This document shows, piece by piece, positions 1 through 6,017 of a stretch of DNA of 7,550 nt. The DNA lies in contig SKYD01000157.1 in the NCBI GenBank assembly GCA_007128075.1, positions 1 to 7,550 of the forward strand, in the 5' to 3' direction. A program made the translations under genes and the position numbers. A model generated the notes under the pieces. That model saw only the letters and a program-made list of their open reading frames with translations. It was not told the origin of the DNA and ran no database searches. Origin of the DNA: Thiorhodovibrio sp. GTDB lineage: Bacteria; Pseudomonadota; Gammaproteobacteria; Chromatiales; Chromatiaceae. How positions within the stretch are numbered: the stretch's first letter is position 1; each line of letters opens with the position of its first letter.

Positions 1-270
1 GCGTCTTTTCATACCTCAAAAGCGGTTCGAAAGTTTGTCGCCAGAAACCACCATAAAATACGCATTTATTTGTTGCCAGCATATAGTCCTGAAATGAATC
101 CAGATGAGCATGTCTGGGAGGAAATTAAAGATAAATGTCTCGGGCGGCAGACAATTAAGAATAAAAAAGAATTAAAAAAACGATTGCATTCAGCTCTTAA
201 GTCGCTACAAAAAAGAACGGATCGCATCATTTCATTTTTTCATCTGCCAAAAACGCAATACGCTTCATAA
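1..270 (+). CDS. IS630-family transposase, C-terminal part (gene runs off the left edge)
   Basis: The frame is open from base 1 to the TAA at 268-270, giving 89 residues of the end of a DDE transposase, the enzyme that cuts and rejoins IS ends during cut-and-paste movement. The diagnostic block is LPAYSPEMNPDEHVWEEIK (visible residues 25-43). It is the IS630/Tc1-mariner LPxYSPxxNPxE signature, and Glu36 is the expected third catalytic acid. The preceding ASFHTSK matches the segment that normally follows the second catalytic Asp, so that Asp should lie just left of the window. The tail is rich in Lys and Arg, as is usual for the family. Since the 5' part is not visible, I cannot say whether the element is intact. 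An internal TTG at 70 is not a plausible start because homology extends upstream of it. The family call is firm. Confidence 0.9.
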   Translation, partial: ASFHTSKAVRKFVARNHHKIRIYLLPAYSPEMNPDEHVWEEIKDKCLGRQTIKNKKELKKRLHSALKSLQKRTDRIISFFHLPKTQYAS

Positions 271-277
271 GGAAAAA

Positions 278-308
278 AGCCGATGTCTGGATATCAAGTT
301 AGTCGGCT
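278..308. repeat. Short inverted repeat AGCCGA/TCGGCT at the presumed IS end
   Basis: AGCCGA (278-283) is the reverse complement of TCGGCT (303-308), separated by 19 bases. It lies directly after the transposase stop and inside the presumed terminal region. It could be a sub-terminal transposase-binding structure or a weak hairpin. No T-run follows the second arm, so it does not look like an intrinsic terminator. Six base pairs with a long loop could arise by chance. Confidence 0.35.
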
Positions 309-316
309 ATAATGCA

Positions 317-340
317 ATTGTATCTTGATCTTAATACAAT
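317..340. repeat. Inverted repeat ATTGTAT-N10-ATACAAT upstream of the HEPN gene
   Basis: Two perfect 7-base arms (317-323 and 334-340) with a 10-base spacer sit 25 bases before the ATG at 366. The position and dyad symmetry fit an operator for a dimeric repressor, possibly autoregulatory as in toxin-antitoxin loci. The second arm also contains TACAAT, which resembles a -10 box. In AT-rich DNA a 7-bp dyad is not rare, so the regulatory role is only a suggestion. Confidence 0.35.
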
Positions 341-365
341 ATCAAAATGTCCATGAGATGATGCA

Positions 366-701
366 ATGTACCGAGAGAAATTGAACCAATTTAAAAATCT
401 TGAAAACTTAGCGGGTAAAGCATGGCAACATGCGGTTGCAATTGATGCTTTGGCAACGACTGAGATTAAAGATTGCTCAATTGAGTGTTTTCATTACCAG
501 CAAATGCTCGAATTATTGTTCAAGCATCTTTTAGAAACCAAAAGTCAATTTGGCGCTTATAGTAAAAGTCATCAATTACAAAAATTATTAGAGGAAGTCA
601 TTGCGACGACAGCGTTCAAAACTGATAAAACAAAATATTTTATGGCACTGCAAGTCATTACAGTATGCGCTGAAGAATATCAGCTACAATTTTTTAATTG
701 A
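366..701 (+). CDS. Small HEPN-domain protein, apparently frameshifted near its C-terminus
   Basis: The 111-residue product resembles the HEPN fold, a four-helix bundle found in nucleotidyltransferase partners, RNases and toxin-antitoxin systems. The visible support is the helix with CFHYQQMLELLFKHLLE (about residues 41-57), matching the family's C-x-H-x-Q-x-x-E-x-x-x-K-x-L-L pattern, followed by SHQLQKLLEEV (68-78), matching its THxLxxLL block. The only Arg is residue 3, so the RNase motif R-x4-6-H is absent and endonuclease activity is unlikely. ATG 366 is the only in-frame start near the weak GAGA at 355-358. The frame stops at 701 just after a T6 run, while a natural continuation is open in the +1 frame to 777, so an unshifted form would have 136 residues. 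No MNT-type nucleotidyltransferase partner is visible; the neighbour on the left is an IS. Low GC suggests acquisition by transfer. The fold assignment is moderately sure and the function unknown. Confidence 0.65.
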   Translation: MYREKLNQFKNLENLAGKAWQHAVAIDALATTEIKDCSIECFHYQQMLELLFKHLLETKSQFGAYSKSHQLQKLLEEVIATTAFKTDKTKYFMALQVITVCAEEYQLQFFN

Positions 702-777
702 TTGTGAAGGTTATAAGCAAAGTGTTTTAATTTGCAATCTGTTACTAGATGAGTTGCTTCAGTTTGAAAAAACTTAA
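690..777 (+). pseudogene. Out-of-frame C-terminal continuation of the HEPN gene
   Basis: Skipping one T in the run of six at 690-695 joins the frame of the upstream gene to one that reads 27 more codons (694-774) and stops at TAA 775-777. The added peptide begins LIDCEGYKQ and ends LLLDELLQFEKT, an amphipathic helical end typical of HEPN proteins. Without the skip the protein ends abruptly in QFFN. The arrangement fits a one-base insertion in the homopolymer, whether it is a real mutation, a phase-variable tract or a sequencing error. Confidence 0.55.
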
Positions 778-792
778 CTCGCTGATAATTAT
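764..792 (+). promoter_or_regulatory. Possible sigma70-type promoter for cobT
   Basis: TTGAAA (764-769) resembles a -35 box, and the AT-rich segment GATAATTAT (784-792) offers -10-like hexamers. GATAAT at 784-789 is the better hexamer but leaves only 14 bases of spacing, while AATTAT at 787-792 gives 17 bases with a poorer match. The placement about 20-30 bases before the cobT start is suitable. No cobalamin riboswitch is recognisable: the gap between the HEPN gene and cobT is too short, and I see no B12-box-like GCCACTG. Confidence 0.3.
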
Positions 793-802
793 TTATTTTT
801 TT

Positions 803-807
803 GAGGG
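803..807 (+). promoter_or_regulatory. Shine-Dalgarno site that fixes the cobT start
   Basis: GAGGG at 803-807 lies 5 bases before the ATG at 813. An upstream in-frame TTG at 801 overlaps this ribosome-binding site and would add only four residues, so the ATG is preferred. Confidence 0.75.
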
Positions 808-812
808 AAAAA

Positions 813-1868
813 ATGATCGACCAACACTGGATGTACGCACCGGCAGCGGCTATTGACAATGATGCAATCAATGCTGCTTGGGCGCGCCAAAAGCAATTAA
901 CCAAACCGCCAGGCGCGCTAGGCCAACTTGAGACACTTGCAGTGCGGCTGGCGGGAATGCAAGGGCGCGACGATCCACGACTAGAACGCCTGTGGATTAG
1001 CGTGTTTGCTGCTGATCATGGCATTGCCGCTGATGGTGTTTCAGCATTTCCTCAAGATGTCACTGCGCAGATGGTCAGCAACATGGCACATGGCGGAGCG
1101 GCAATTAGTGTGCTGGCAACTGCCTTGGCGGCTGAATGGGAACTGATCGTGTTAGGCACGCTCGCTCCGGTGCCTGCCCATCCTGCGGTGCGCCATGAGC
1201 TGATCGCCCCATCGACCGCGCATCTGGCACTCGAACCTGCGCTGACTGATACCCAGTTACAGCAAGCGCTGGCAAGTGGACGCGCAGCGGCAGAGCGTGC
1301 CAAAACTGCCCATACTGATCTGTTTATCGGCGGCGAGATGGGCATCGGCAATACCACCTCGGCAGCAGCATTGGGCTGTGCCTATCTTGAGCAGCCAGCG
1401 GAAACGCTGGTGGGCTTTGGAACTGGCATTGATCTCGCCACCCATCGCCGCAAATGTGCGCTGGTGTCACAAGCATTGCAGCGTCATCAAGCAGCGTTCA
1501 ATGATCCACTTGAGGTACTAAGATGCTTGGGTGGCTTTGAGATCGCCGCGCTCGCCGGTGCTTATATCCATTGCGCCCAACAGGGCATACCGATCTTGCT
1601 CGATGGTTTCATCAGTTCAGCCGCCGCATTGGCAGCGATGCGTTTGTGTCCTGGTGCCGAGAGTTGGATGCTGTTAGGTCATGCCTCAGTCGAGCAGGGG
1701 CATCGAGCTATGGCGCAAGCACTGGGCTTGACACCGATTCTTGATTTACAGTTGCGGCTTGGTGAGGGCAGTGGCGCGGCGGTGGCAGTGCCAGTGTTGC
1801 GCCTTGCTTGTGCGCTACATCAACAAATGGCAACTTTTAGTGAAGCGGGCGTGTCTTGTGGGGCTTAA
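813..1868 (+). CDS. cobT: Nicotinate-nucleotide--dimethylbenzimidazole phosphoribosyltransferase
   Basis: CobT transfers phosphoribose from nicotinate mononucleotide to 5,6-dimethylbenzimidazole, making alpha-ribazole phosphate for the lower ligand of cobalamin; it acts in the cytoplasm. The 351-residue length is normal. Family motifs appear in order: PPGALG (32-37), the AADHG block (66-70), GEMGIGNTT (174-182), GTGID (203-207), FEIAALAGA (242-250), LLDGF (262-266) and LGEGSGA (316-322), where Glu318 corresponds to the catalytic Glu317 of the Salmonella enzyme. The segment LIVLGTLAP (111-119) has LGT in place of the VDxG motif of enteric CobT, as I recall for pseudomonad-type proteins. The GTxN element is replaced by APSTAHL (132-138). 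The gene stands alone: no cobS, cobU or cobC lies next to it, the HEPN gene is upstream and the convergent ccoP is 22 bases downstream. It is the first gene of normal backbone composition after the AT-rich patch. Identity is near certain. Confidence 0.96.
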   Translation: MIDQHWMYAPAAAIDNDAINAAWARQKQLTKPPGALGQLETLAVRLAGMQGRDDPRLERLWISVFAADHGIAADGVSAFPQDVTAQMVSNMAHGGAAISVLATALAAEWELIVLGTLAPVPAHPAVRHELIAPSTAHLALEPALTDTQLQQALASGRAAAERAKTAHTDLFIGGEMGIGNTTSAAALGCAYLEQPAETLVGFGTGIDLATHRRKCALVSQALQRHQAAFNDPLEVLRCLGGFEIAALAGAYIHCAQQGIPILLDGFISSAAALAAMRLCPGAESWMLLGHASVEQGHRAMAQALGLTPILDLQLRLGEGSGAAVAVPVLRLACALHQQMATFSEAGVSCGA

Positions 1869-1890
1869 CCCAATAACAAAAATCCGCCGA

Positions 1891-2808
1891 CTATTGCCCA
1901 CCACCAAGCTGATGCACATACACCGCAAGTTTCTTGATTTGGTTGGTATCCAGTCGCCCCTCGGCACTGCCAAAGGCGGGCATGACTGCAACGCGGGTTT
2001 GTTCAACTCCTGATTGGTTGACACCATAGAGAATGGTGTGAAAGGCACTCTCATAGCCACCAGGCCGAAAACGCCAGATGCTGTCGGTGAGATTTGCGGC
2101 GCCAACGGTGATGATGGTGCCATCCGGGAGCTGATTGATCACTCCATTGGCTTTGGCGCCATGACAGGCACCGCAGCCACGGGCATTGAATAACGCCCAG
2201 TCGTCTTCGGCACCTGGCTTGCCGTTGCTAAGATCAACCACAAAGTGGGCAAGCTGCTCGGCCTGTTCGCGGCTGAGAATTTTTTCATGGGCTGGCATGT
2301 TGCCCTGCCGCCCATGGGTAATGCTGTAGATGATGGTGTCCAATTTGCCACCATAGAGCCAATCGTCATCTGCCAGCACTGGATAGCCTGGATTGCCCTG
2401 GCCACCGCTGCCGTGACAGGCGGCGCAATTATCGCCAAACAACACCTTGGCGGAGGCGAGGGTGTATTGCAACAGCTTGGAGTCTTGTAGAATCTCGGCG
2501 GCACTCAACTGGGCGACGCGCTCCTCATATTGCGCCCGCACCTGCTCAACCTGTGCCATGCCACGGTGATATTCTTGGATTGAGCTCCAGCCCAGCACAC
2601 CGGGGGTAAATTCTTGCTCGGTTTGGTCGAGTTTCCACCACGGAGTGGGCCACATCGGATACAGCACCCCATACACAACCCACCAAGCAATCGACACCCA
2701 GAACGCAATCATCCACCATTTGGGCGGCGGATTGGTCAGTTCACGCAGATTATCGTCCCAGAAATGCCCCGTGTTGTTTTCGCCTGGAAATAAATTAGTT
2801 CCCGCCAT
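1891..2808 (-). CDS. ccoP: cbb3-type cytochrome c oxidase subunit III, diheme cytochrome c
   Basis: CcoP is the membrane-anchored diheme cytochrome c that feeds electrons into the cbb3 oxidase; its heme domains face the periplasm. The product has 305 residues. The N-terminal part carries the conserved NPPPKWW (26-32), then a hydrophobic membrane segment (about 33-53). Two cytochrome c domains follow. Heme sites are CAACH (128-132) and CGACH (212-216), and likely axial Met ligands are Met171 in GNMPAH and Met276 in VMPAFG. I chose ATG 2808 because GGAG lies 6 bases upstream and the protein then begins MAGTNLFPGE. A TTG at 2838 would add ten residues with no family support. The start overlaps the end of ccoQ by 14 bases, which suggests translational coupling. 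It is the last gene of the operon and converges with cobT. Confidence 0.96.
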   Translation of the reverse strand: MAGTNLFPGENNTGHFWDDNLRELTNPPPKWWMIAFWVSIAWWVVYGVLYPMWPTPWWKLDQTEQEFTPGVLGWSSIQEYHRGMAQVEQVRAQYEERVAQLSAAEILQDSKLLQYTLASAKVLFGDNCAACHGSGGQGNPGYPVLADDDWLYGGKLDTIIYSITHGRQGNMPAHEKILSREQAEQLAHFVVDLSNGKPGAEDDWALFNARGCGACHGAKANGVINQLPDGTIITVGAANLTDSIWRFRPGGYESAFHTILYGVNQSGVEQTRVAVMPAFGSAEGRLDTNQIKKLAVYVHQLGGGQ

Positions 2809-2998
2809 GGTGTTCTCCAAAATCCCCGTCGTTGTCAAACGGAATATGCTTATAGGATTCTAGCCGCTCTTTGTTGCGGGGGCGGAATACATGAAAATAA
2901 ATCAACGACAGCACCACAAAGATCACCACGGTGAGAACAGTGCCCACCCAATCGGCTGCGGTCATTGCCGCCCAGTCAGTGTAGAAATAGTCACTCAT
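2795..2998 (-). CDS. ccoQ: cbb3-type cytochrome c oxidase subunit CcoQ
   Basis: CcoQ is the small subunit that helps stabilise the assembled cbb3 oxidase in the inner membrane. The 67-residue product has one hydrophobic membrane helix at about residues 17-38, followed by FRPRNKERLESYKHIPF (38-54), a basic then acidic cytoplasmic tail typical of CcoQ, where a Pro and Lys-rich turn precedes a conserved PF. The sequence is short and weakly conserved in the family, so the identity rests equally on its position between ccoO and ccoP. Its ATG lies 2 bases after the ccoO stop and its end overlaps the ccoP start by 14 bases. No strong ribosome-binding site is visible, so it is probably translated by coupling to ccoO. 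Confidence 0.9.
   Translation of the reverse strand: MSDYFYTDWAAMTAADWVGTVLTVVIFVVLSLIYFHVFRPRNKERLESYKHIPFDNDGDFGEHHGGN
2815..2818 (-). promoter_or_regulatory. Shine-Dalgarno site that fixes the ccoP start
   Basis: On the minus strand GGAG (2818 to 2815) stands 6 bases before the ATG at 2808. The site lies inside the ccoQ coding sequence and supports the shorter ccoP over a TTG start at 2838. Confidence 0.7.
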
Positions 2999-3000
2999 CG

Positions 3001-3744
3001 CTATTGCCGATAATCCACGCCGGGCTGAAGGGTTGCCATGGTGCCAAGCACCTGCAAATAGGCCACCACCGCATCCATCTCAGTTTTGTTGGCAACTATT
3101 TCTGGTGCATGGCGAATATCCTCATCGCTGTACGGCACACCAATCGCCCGCAGTCCGAGCATCCGCCAGCGCATCCGATTGGTTTTAACCATGCGCTGAT
3201 CCAGCCACGGATAAGCGGGCATGATCGATTCAGGCACCAAAGCCCGCGGATCGTAGAGATGTTGACGATGCCAGGTGTCAGAATATTTTCCACCTAAGCG
3301 TGCCAGATCAGGACCGGTGCGTTTTGATCCCCACTGAAACGGATGGTCGAACATCGATTCCGAGCCCAGCGAATAATGGCCGTAGCGTTCGCGCTCATCA
3401 CGAAACGGGCGCACTTGCTGTGAATGACACAGATAACAGCCTTCACGCTGATAGATGTCGCGCCCGGCAAGTTCCAGCGCTGTATAGGGGCGAATCCCGT
3501 CCCCGGGCTGCCAGTTCCATTGCTTGTTACCTTCCGCATCGACGGTGACAATTGGTGTTACCCCCACCTGCTCCCAGACGATTTCAGGAAACTGGTTCGC
3601 CTCTTCGGTGCTTTTGAGGTAAAACAATGGCACGATCTCGACCAAGCCACCGATGGATAACACCAGTGCGGTGACAATCAACAGAGCAAGAATGTGCTGC
3701 TCTAAAAACGCCTGGATTCCGCGTGGTGCGTTGACATTAGCCAT
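3001..3744 (-). CDS. ccoO: cbb3-type cytochrome c oxidase subunit II, monoheme cytochrome c
   Basis: CcoO is a membrane-anchored monoheme cytochrome c that passes electrons from CcoP to the CcoN catalytic core. It has an N-terminal membrane segment (about residues 17-43), then the family block RPYTALELAGRDIY (85-98). The heme-binding CYLCH is at 103-107, followed by QQVRPFRDERERYGHYSLG (109-127), HPFQWGSKRTGPDLARLGG (134-152) and PESIMPAYPW (171-180), where Met175 is the likely axial ligand. It ends with the conserved TEMDAVVAYLQVLGT (221-235). At 247 residues it is longer than the roughly 200 of well-known pseudomonad CcoO. Most of the extra length lies between the membrane helix and RPYTALE, about residues 45-83. 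A good ribosome-binding site, AGAGGA, lies 9 bases before the ATG. The ccoN stop is 20 bases upstream and ccoQ starts 2 bases downstream. Confidence 0.96.
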   Translation of the reverse strand: MANVNAPRGIQAFLEQHILALLIVTALVLSIGGLVEIVPLFYLKSTEEANQFPEIVWEQVGVTPIVTVDAEGNKQWNWQPGDGIRPYTALELAGRDIYQREGCYLCHSQQVRPFRDERERYGHYSLGSESMFDHPFQWGSKRTGPDLARLGGKYSDTWHRQHLYDPRALVPESIMPAYPWLDQRMVKTNRMRWRMLGLRAIGVPYSDEDIRHAPEIVANKTEMDAVVAYLQVLGTMATLQPGVDYRQ

Positions 3745-3764
3745 GGGCTTGAATCCTCTGAAGT

Positions 3765-5219
3765 TTAAGCGGAAGCTGGAGCCAGGGTGCCTGCTCGCGC
3801 CTGGCGCAGATGGCCACCAAGATGCGATTGCAGCACGGTCATCAGCACATTAAACAGCATGACCACTGCACCTAAGAAAAACAGCGTCCCACCAATTGCA
3901 CGCATCGCATAATAGGGGTGCATAGCAGCGACTGATTCGATGAAAGTGTAGGCAAGGGTGCCAAAGCTATCATAAGCACGCCACATCAGCCCCTGCATGA
4001 TCCCCGCAACCCACATTGAGATGATATAAAGCACCGTGCCGATAGTGGCGAGCCAGAAATGGACATTGATTAGCTTTTCTGACCACATTTTGGTATGCCA
4101 CAGCCGGGTCATTAGATGGTAGATCGCGCCAATCGAAATCCCCGCAACCCAGCCTAACGCGCCTGAGTGGACATGCCCAATCGTCCAGTCGGTGTAATGC
4201 GAGAGTGCATTGACGGTTTTGAGCGCCATCACCGGCCCCTCAAAGGTGGACATGGCATAGAACGCCAGGGCGATGATTAGAAAGCGCAACACATAATCGG
4301 TGCGTAGCTTATCCCAGGCACCCGATAGCGTCATCATTCCATTGACTGCGCCACCCCAAGAGGGGATGATCATCGCCAGCGACACCGCCGCACCCAAGGA
4401 GCCAGTCCAGTCAGGCAGCGCGGTGTAGTGCAGATGGTGCGCCCCCAGCCACACATAGCCAAACATCAACGCCCAGAAATGAATCACCGATAAGCGATAG
4501 GAATAAACCGGGCGATTGGCTTGTTTAGGGACAAAATAATACATGATGCCGAGGAAGCCAGCGGTGAGATAAAAGCCGACCGCATTATGCCCCCACCACC
4601 ATTGAATCATCGCATCCTGCACCCCAGAAAATAGCGAATAGGATTTAAACAATCCCACAGGAATCGCCAAGCTATTGACGACATGCAGATAAATAATCAT
4701 CACCATCATGCCGAGAAAAAACCAATTTGACACATAAATGTGCTTGGTTTTGCGAATGGCGATGGTCATAATAAAATTTAAAGTAAAGGCAATCCACACC
4801 ACTGCAATTAGAATATCAATCGGCCATTCTAATTCAGCATATTCTTTAGATTGGGTGAACCCCAAGGGCAGAGTAATCGCCGCTAACACAATCACCGCAT
4901 TCCAGCCCCAGAAGGTAAAACGCGCCAGCTTCTCGCTCCACAACGGCGTGCCGCAGGTGCGCTGGACGGTATAGAATGCCGTTGCCATCAGGGTACAGCC
5001 ACCAAAGGCGAAAATGACGGTGTTGGTATGCAGCGGCCGCAAGCGACCGAAGGAGATGTAGGGATTGTCGAAATTGAGTGCTGGCCAAGCAAGTTCGGAG
5101 GCGATATACACCCCAATGGCAGCACCTAGCACTAGATAAACCACCGCCATGATGGTAAACCAGCGCACGACATCAAAATTATATTTGCGCTCGGCGATCT
5201 GATCCGATGTCGTATCCAT
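3765..5219 (-). CDS. ccoN: cbb3-type cytochrome c oxidase subunit I, catalytic core
   Basis: CcoN holds the low-spin heme b and the heme b3-CuB centre where oxygen is reduced to water with proton pumping. It is an inner-membrane protein with many hydrophobic helices and 484 residues, the usual size. The ligands are all present when aligned to Pseudomonas stutzeri CcoN with an offset of four: His64 in RPLHTN and His351 for low-spin heme b; His211 in WWGHNAVGFY and His261/His262 in GAHHLHYT for CuB; His349 in IGHVHSG for heme b3. The cross-linked Tyr is Tyr255 in FGYVWLG, and the conserved Glu is Glu327 in STFEGPV. It is the first gene of ccoNOQP. The ATG has no strong ribosome-binding site. 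A stretch near 4681-4860, coding for about residues 120-180, is clearly more AT-rich than the rest of the gene. Confidence 0.98.
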   Translation of the reverse strand: MDTTSDQIAERKYNFDVVRWFTIMAVVYLVLGAAIGVYIASELAWPALNFDNPYISFGRLRPLHTNTVIFAFGGCTLMATAFYTVQRTCGTPLWSEKLARFTFWGWNAVIVLAAITLPLGFTQSKEYAELEWPIDILIAVVWIAFTLNFIMTIAIRKTKHIYVSNWFFLGMMVMIIYLHVVNSLAIPVGLFKSYSLFSGVQDAMIQWWWGHNAVGFYLTAGFLGIMYYFVPKQANRPVYSYRLSVIHFWALMFGYVWLGAHHLHYTALPDWTGSLGAAVSLAMIIPSWGGAVNGMMTLSGAWDKLRTDYVLRFLIIALAFYAMSTFEGPVMALKTVNALSHYTDWTIGHVHSGALGWVAGISIGAIYHLMTRLWHTKMWSEKLINVHFWLATIGTVLYIISMWVAGIMQGLMWRAYDSFGTLAYTFIESVAAMHPYYAMRAIGGTLFFLGAVVMLFNVLMTVLQSHLGGHLRQARAGTLAPASA

Positions 5220-5278
5220 AATGTATTATCTGATTCAGTGAAGTGATTTAAGAGCGAACAGCCAAGCTCGCCAGGACT
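5220..5278 (-). promoter_or_regulatory. Gap between pdxJ and ccoN, possible ccoNOQP leader
   Basis: These 59 bases separate the pdxJ stop from the ccoN ATG and are the only non-coding space in which a dedicated ccoN promoter could lie. Cbb3 operons are commonly controlled by Fnr/Anr through TTGAT-N4-ATCAA, but no such dyad is present; only a lone ATCAG half-site is visible on the minus strand. GATAAT (5230 to 5225, minus strand) resembles a -10 box, yet it sits only 5 bases before the ATG and has no -35. There is no strong intrinsic terminator after pdxJ, so read-through from the upstream operon, or a promoter within pdxJ, remains possible. Confidence 0.35.
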
Positions 5279-6013
5279 CTATTCGCGGCATCTGGTCATC
5301 AAGCCTTTCATCTCACGGACAGCGGTTTCCAGTCCAGTAAACAGTGCGCGGGCGATGATGGCGTGACCAATGTTTAGCTCGCGCACTTCAGGGATGGCAG
5401 CAATGGCTTGGACATTATGATAATGCAAACCATGGCCTGCGTTAACCTGTAATCCCAGCGCGTGGGCGGTGCTGGCCGCTGCACACAGCCGCTTGAACTC
5501 AGATTGCTGTTCGCCTTGGGTTTTGGCATCCGCATAACGCCCGGTATGCAGCTCAATCACTGGCACGCCCACTGCCGCTGCGGCCTCGACCTGCACTGGA
5601 TTGGCATCGATAAACAACGACACCCGCACTCCCACCATTTTTAACTCGGCACAAAAATCGGTCAATTGCGCTTGCTGACCGGCAACATCGAGCCCACCTT
5701 CAGTGGTTAATTCAGCTCGCCGCTCTGGCACCAAACAGCAGTCGCTGGGCTGAATCTTGGCAGCAATCGCCCCCATGTCTGGGGTCATTGCCATCTCCAG
5801 ATTCATCCGCGTGGTTAAGGTCTCGCGCAATAGCGCGACATCGCGCTCTTGAATATGCCGCCGATCCTCGCGCAGGTGCAGGGTGATGCTATCAGCGCCC
5901 GCTTGTTCGGCAATCAGCGCGGCATGAATCGGCTCAGGATAGCGGGTGCCACGCGCTTGGCGCAGGGTGGCGATGTGGTCAATGTTGACCCCTAGTTGTA
6001 TGGAGTGGCTCAT
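5279..6013 (-). CDS. pdxJ: Pyridoxine 5'-phosphate synthase
   Basis: PdxJ condenses 1-deoxy-D-xylulose 5-phosphate with 3-amino-2-oxopropyl phosphate to give pyridoxine 5'-phosphate, the ring-closing step of DXP-dependent vitamin B6 synthesis. It is a cytoplasmic TIM-barrel enzyme. The 244-residue length is typical. Visible motifs are LGVNIDHIATLRQARGT (7-23), DSITLHLREDRRHI (41-54), MNLEMA (70-75), ELTTEGGLD (101-109), VSLFIDA (131-137), IELHTGRYA (153-161), NAGHGLHYHN (191-200) and ELNIGHAIIARALF (212-225). His46, Glu73 and His194 match the catalytic His45, Glu72 and His193 of the E. coli enzyme. The ATG lies 4 bases after the era stop. An AGGAT is present upstream but about 12 bases away, so coupling to era is likely. 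recO, often found between these two genes, is missing. Confidence 0.97.
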   Translation of the reverse strand: MSHSIQLGVNIDHIATLRQARGTRYPEPIHAALIAEQAGADSITLHLREDRRHIQERDVALLRETLTTRMNLEMAMTPDMGAIAAKIQPSDCCLVPERRAELTTEGGLDVAGQQAQLTDFCAELKMVGVRVSLFIDANPVQVEAAAAVGVPVIELHTGRYADAKTQGEQQSEFKRLCAAASTAHALGLQVNAGHGLHYHNVQAIAAIPEVRELNIGHAIIARALFTGLETAVREMKGLMTRCRE

Positions 6014-6017
6014 AACA

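Larger units (their letters stand above)
1..309 (+). mobile_element. Right part of an IS630-family insertion sequence, end approximate
   Basis: The transposase reading frame ends at 270 and is followed by a short non-coding tail, as in a compact single-gene IS. IS630 elements insert at TA and duplicate it. The tail ends in TCGGCTATAATG (303-314), where TA dinucleotides at 308-311 are suitable flanks, so the right end probably lies at about 307-309. The left end is outside the window, so no pairing of terminal inverted repeats can be tested. The boundary is inferred from spacing and the TA rule only. Confidence 0.5.

Noticed and set aside
690..696. TTTTTTA as a programmed -1 ribosomal slip site
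   Set aside because: The heptamer matches the classic -1 slippery pattern, but the continuation to 777 requires +1 (or -2), and the -1 frame gives no convincing HEPN tail.
702..812. Cobalamin riboswitch upstream of cobT
   Set aside because: There is no B12-box-like sequence and too little room: the class usually needs around 200 bases, and part of the gap is the HEPN remnant.
680..904. Minus-strand ORF of 74 codons opposite the HEPN/cobT junction
   Set aside because: It overlaps the cobT start and HEPN end, has no recognisable domain and no good ribosome-binding site. It looks like a chance frame.
1855..1900. Possible bidirectional terminator between cobT and ccoP
   Set aside because: TGGG/CCCA around 1857-1872 gives only 4 pairs and has no T-run. 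The T5 on the minus strand after ccoP is not preceded by a stable stem.
2245..2490. Plus-strand ORF of 81 codons inside ccoP
   Set aside because: It lies wholly opposite the conserved heme domains of ccoP, so it is explained as a shadow of that gene.
5220..5278. Possible Fnr/Anr box ahead of ccoN
   Set aside because: The minus strand offers an ATCAG half-site, but the other half (CTTCA) does not match TTGAT, so no dyad exists.
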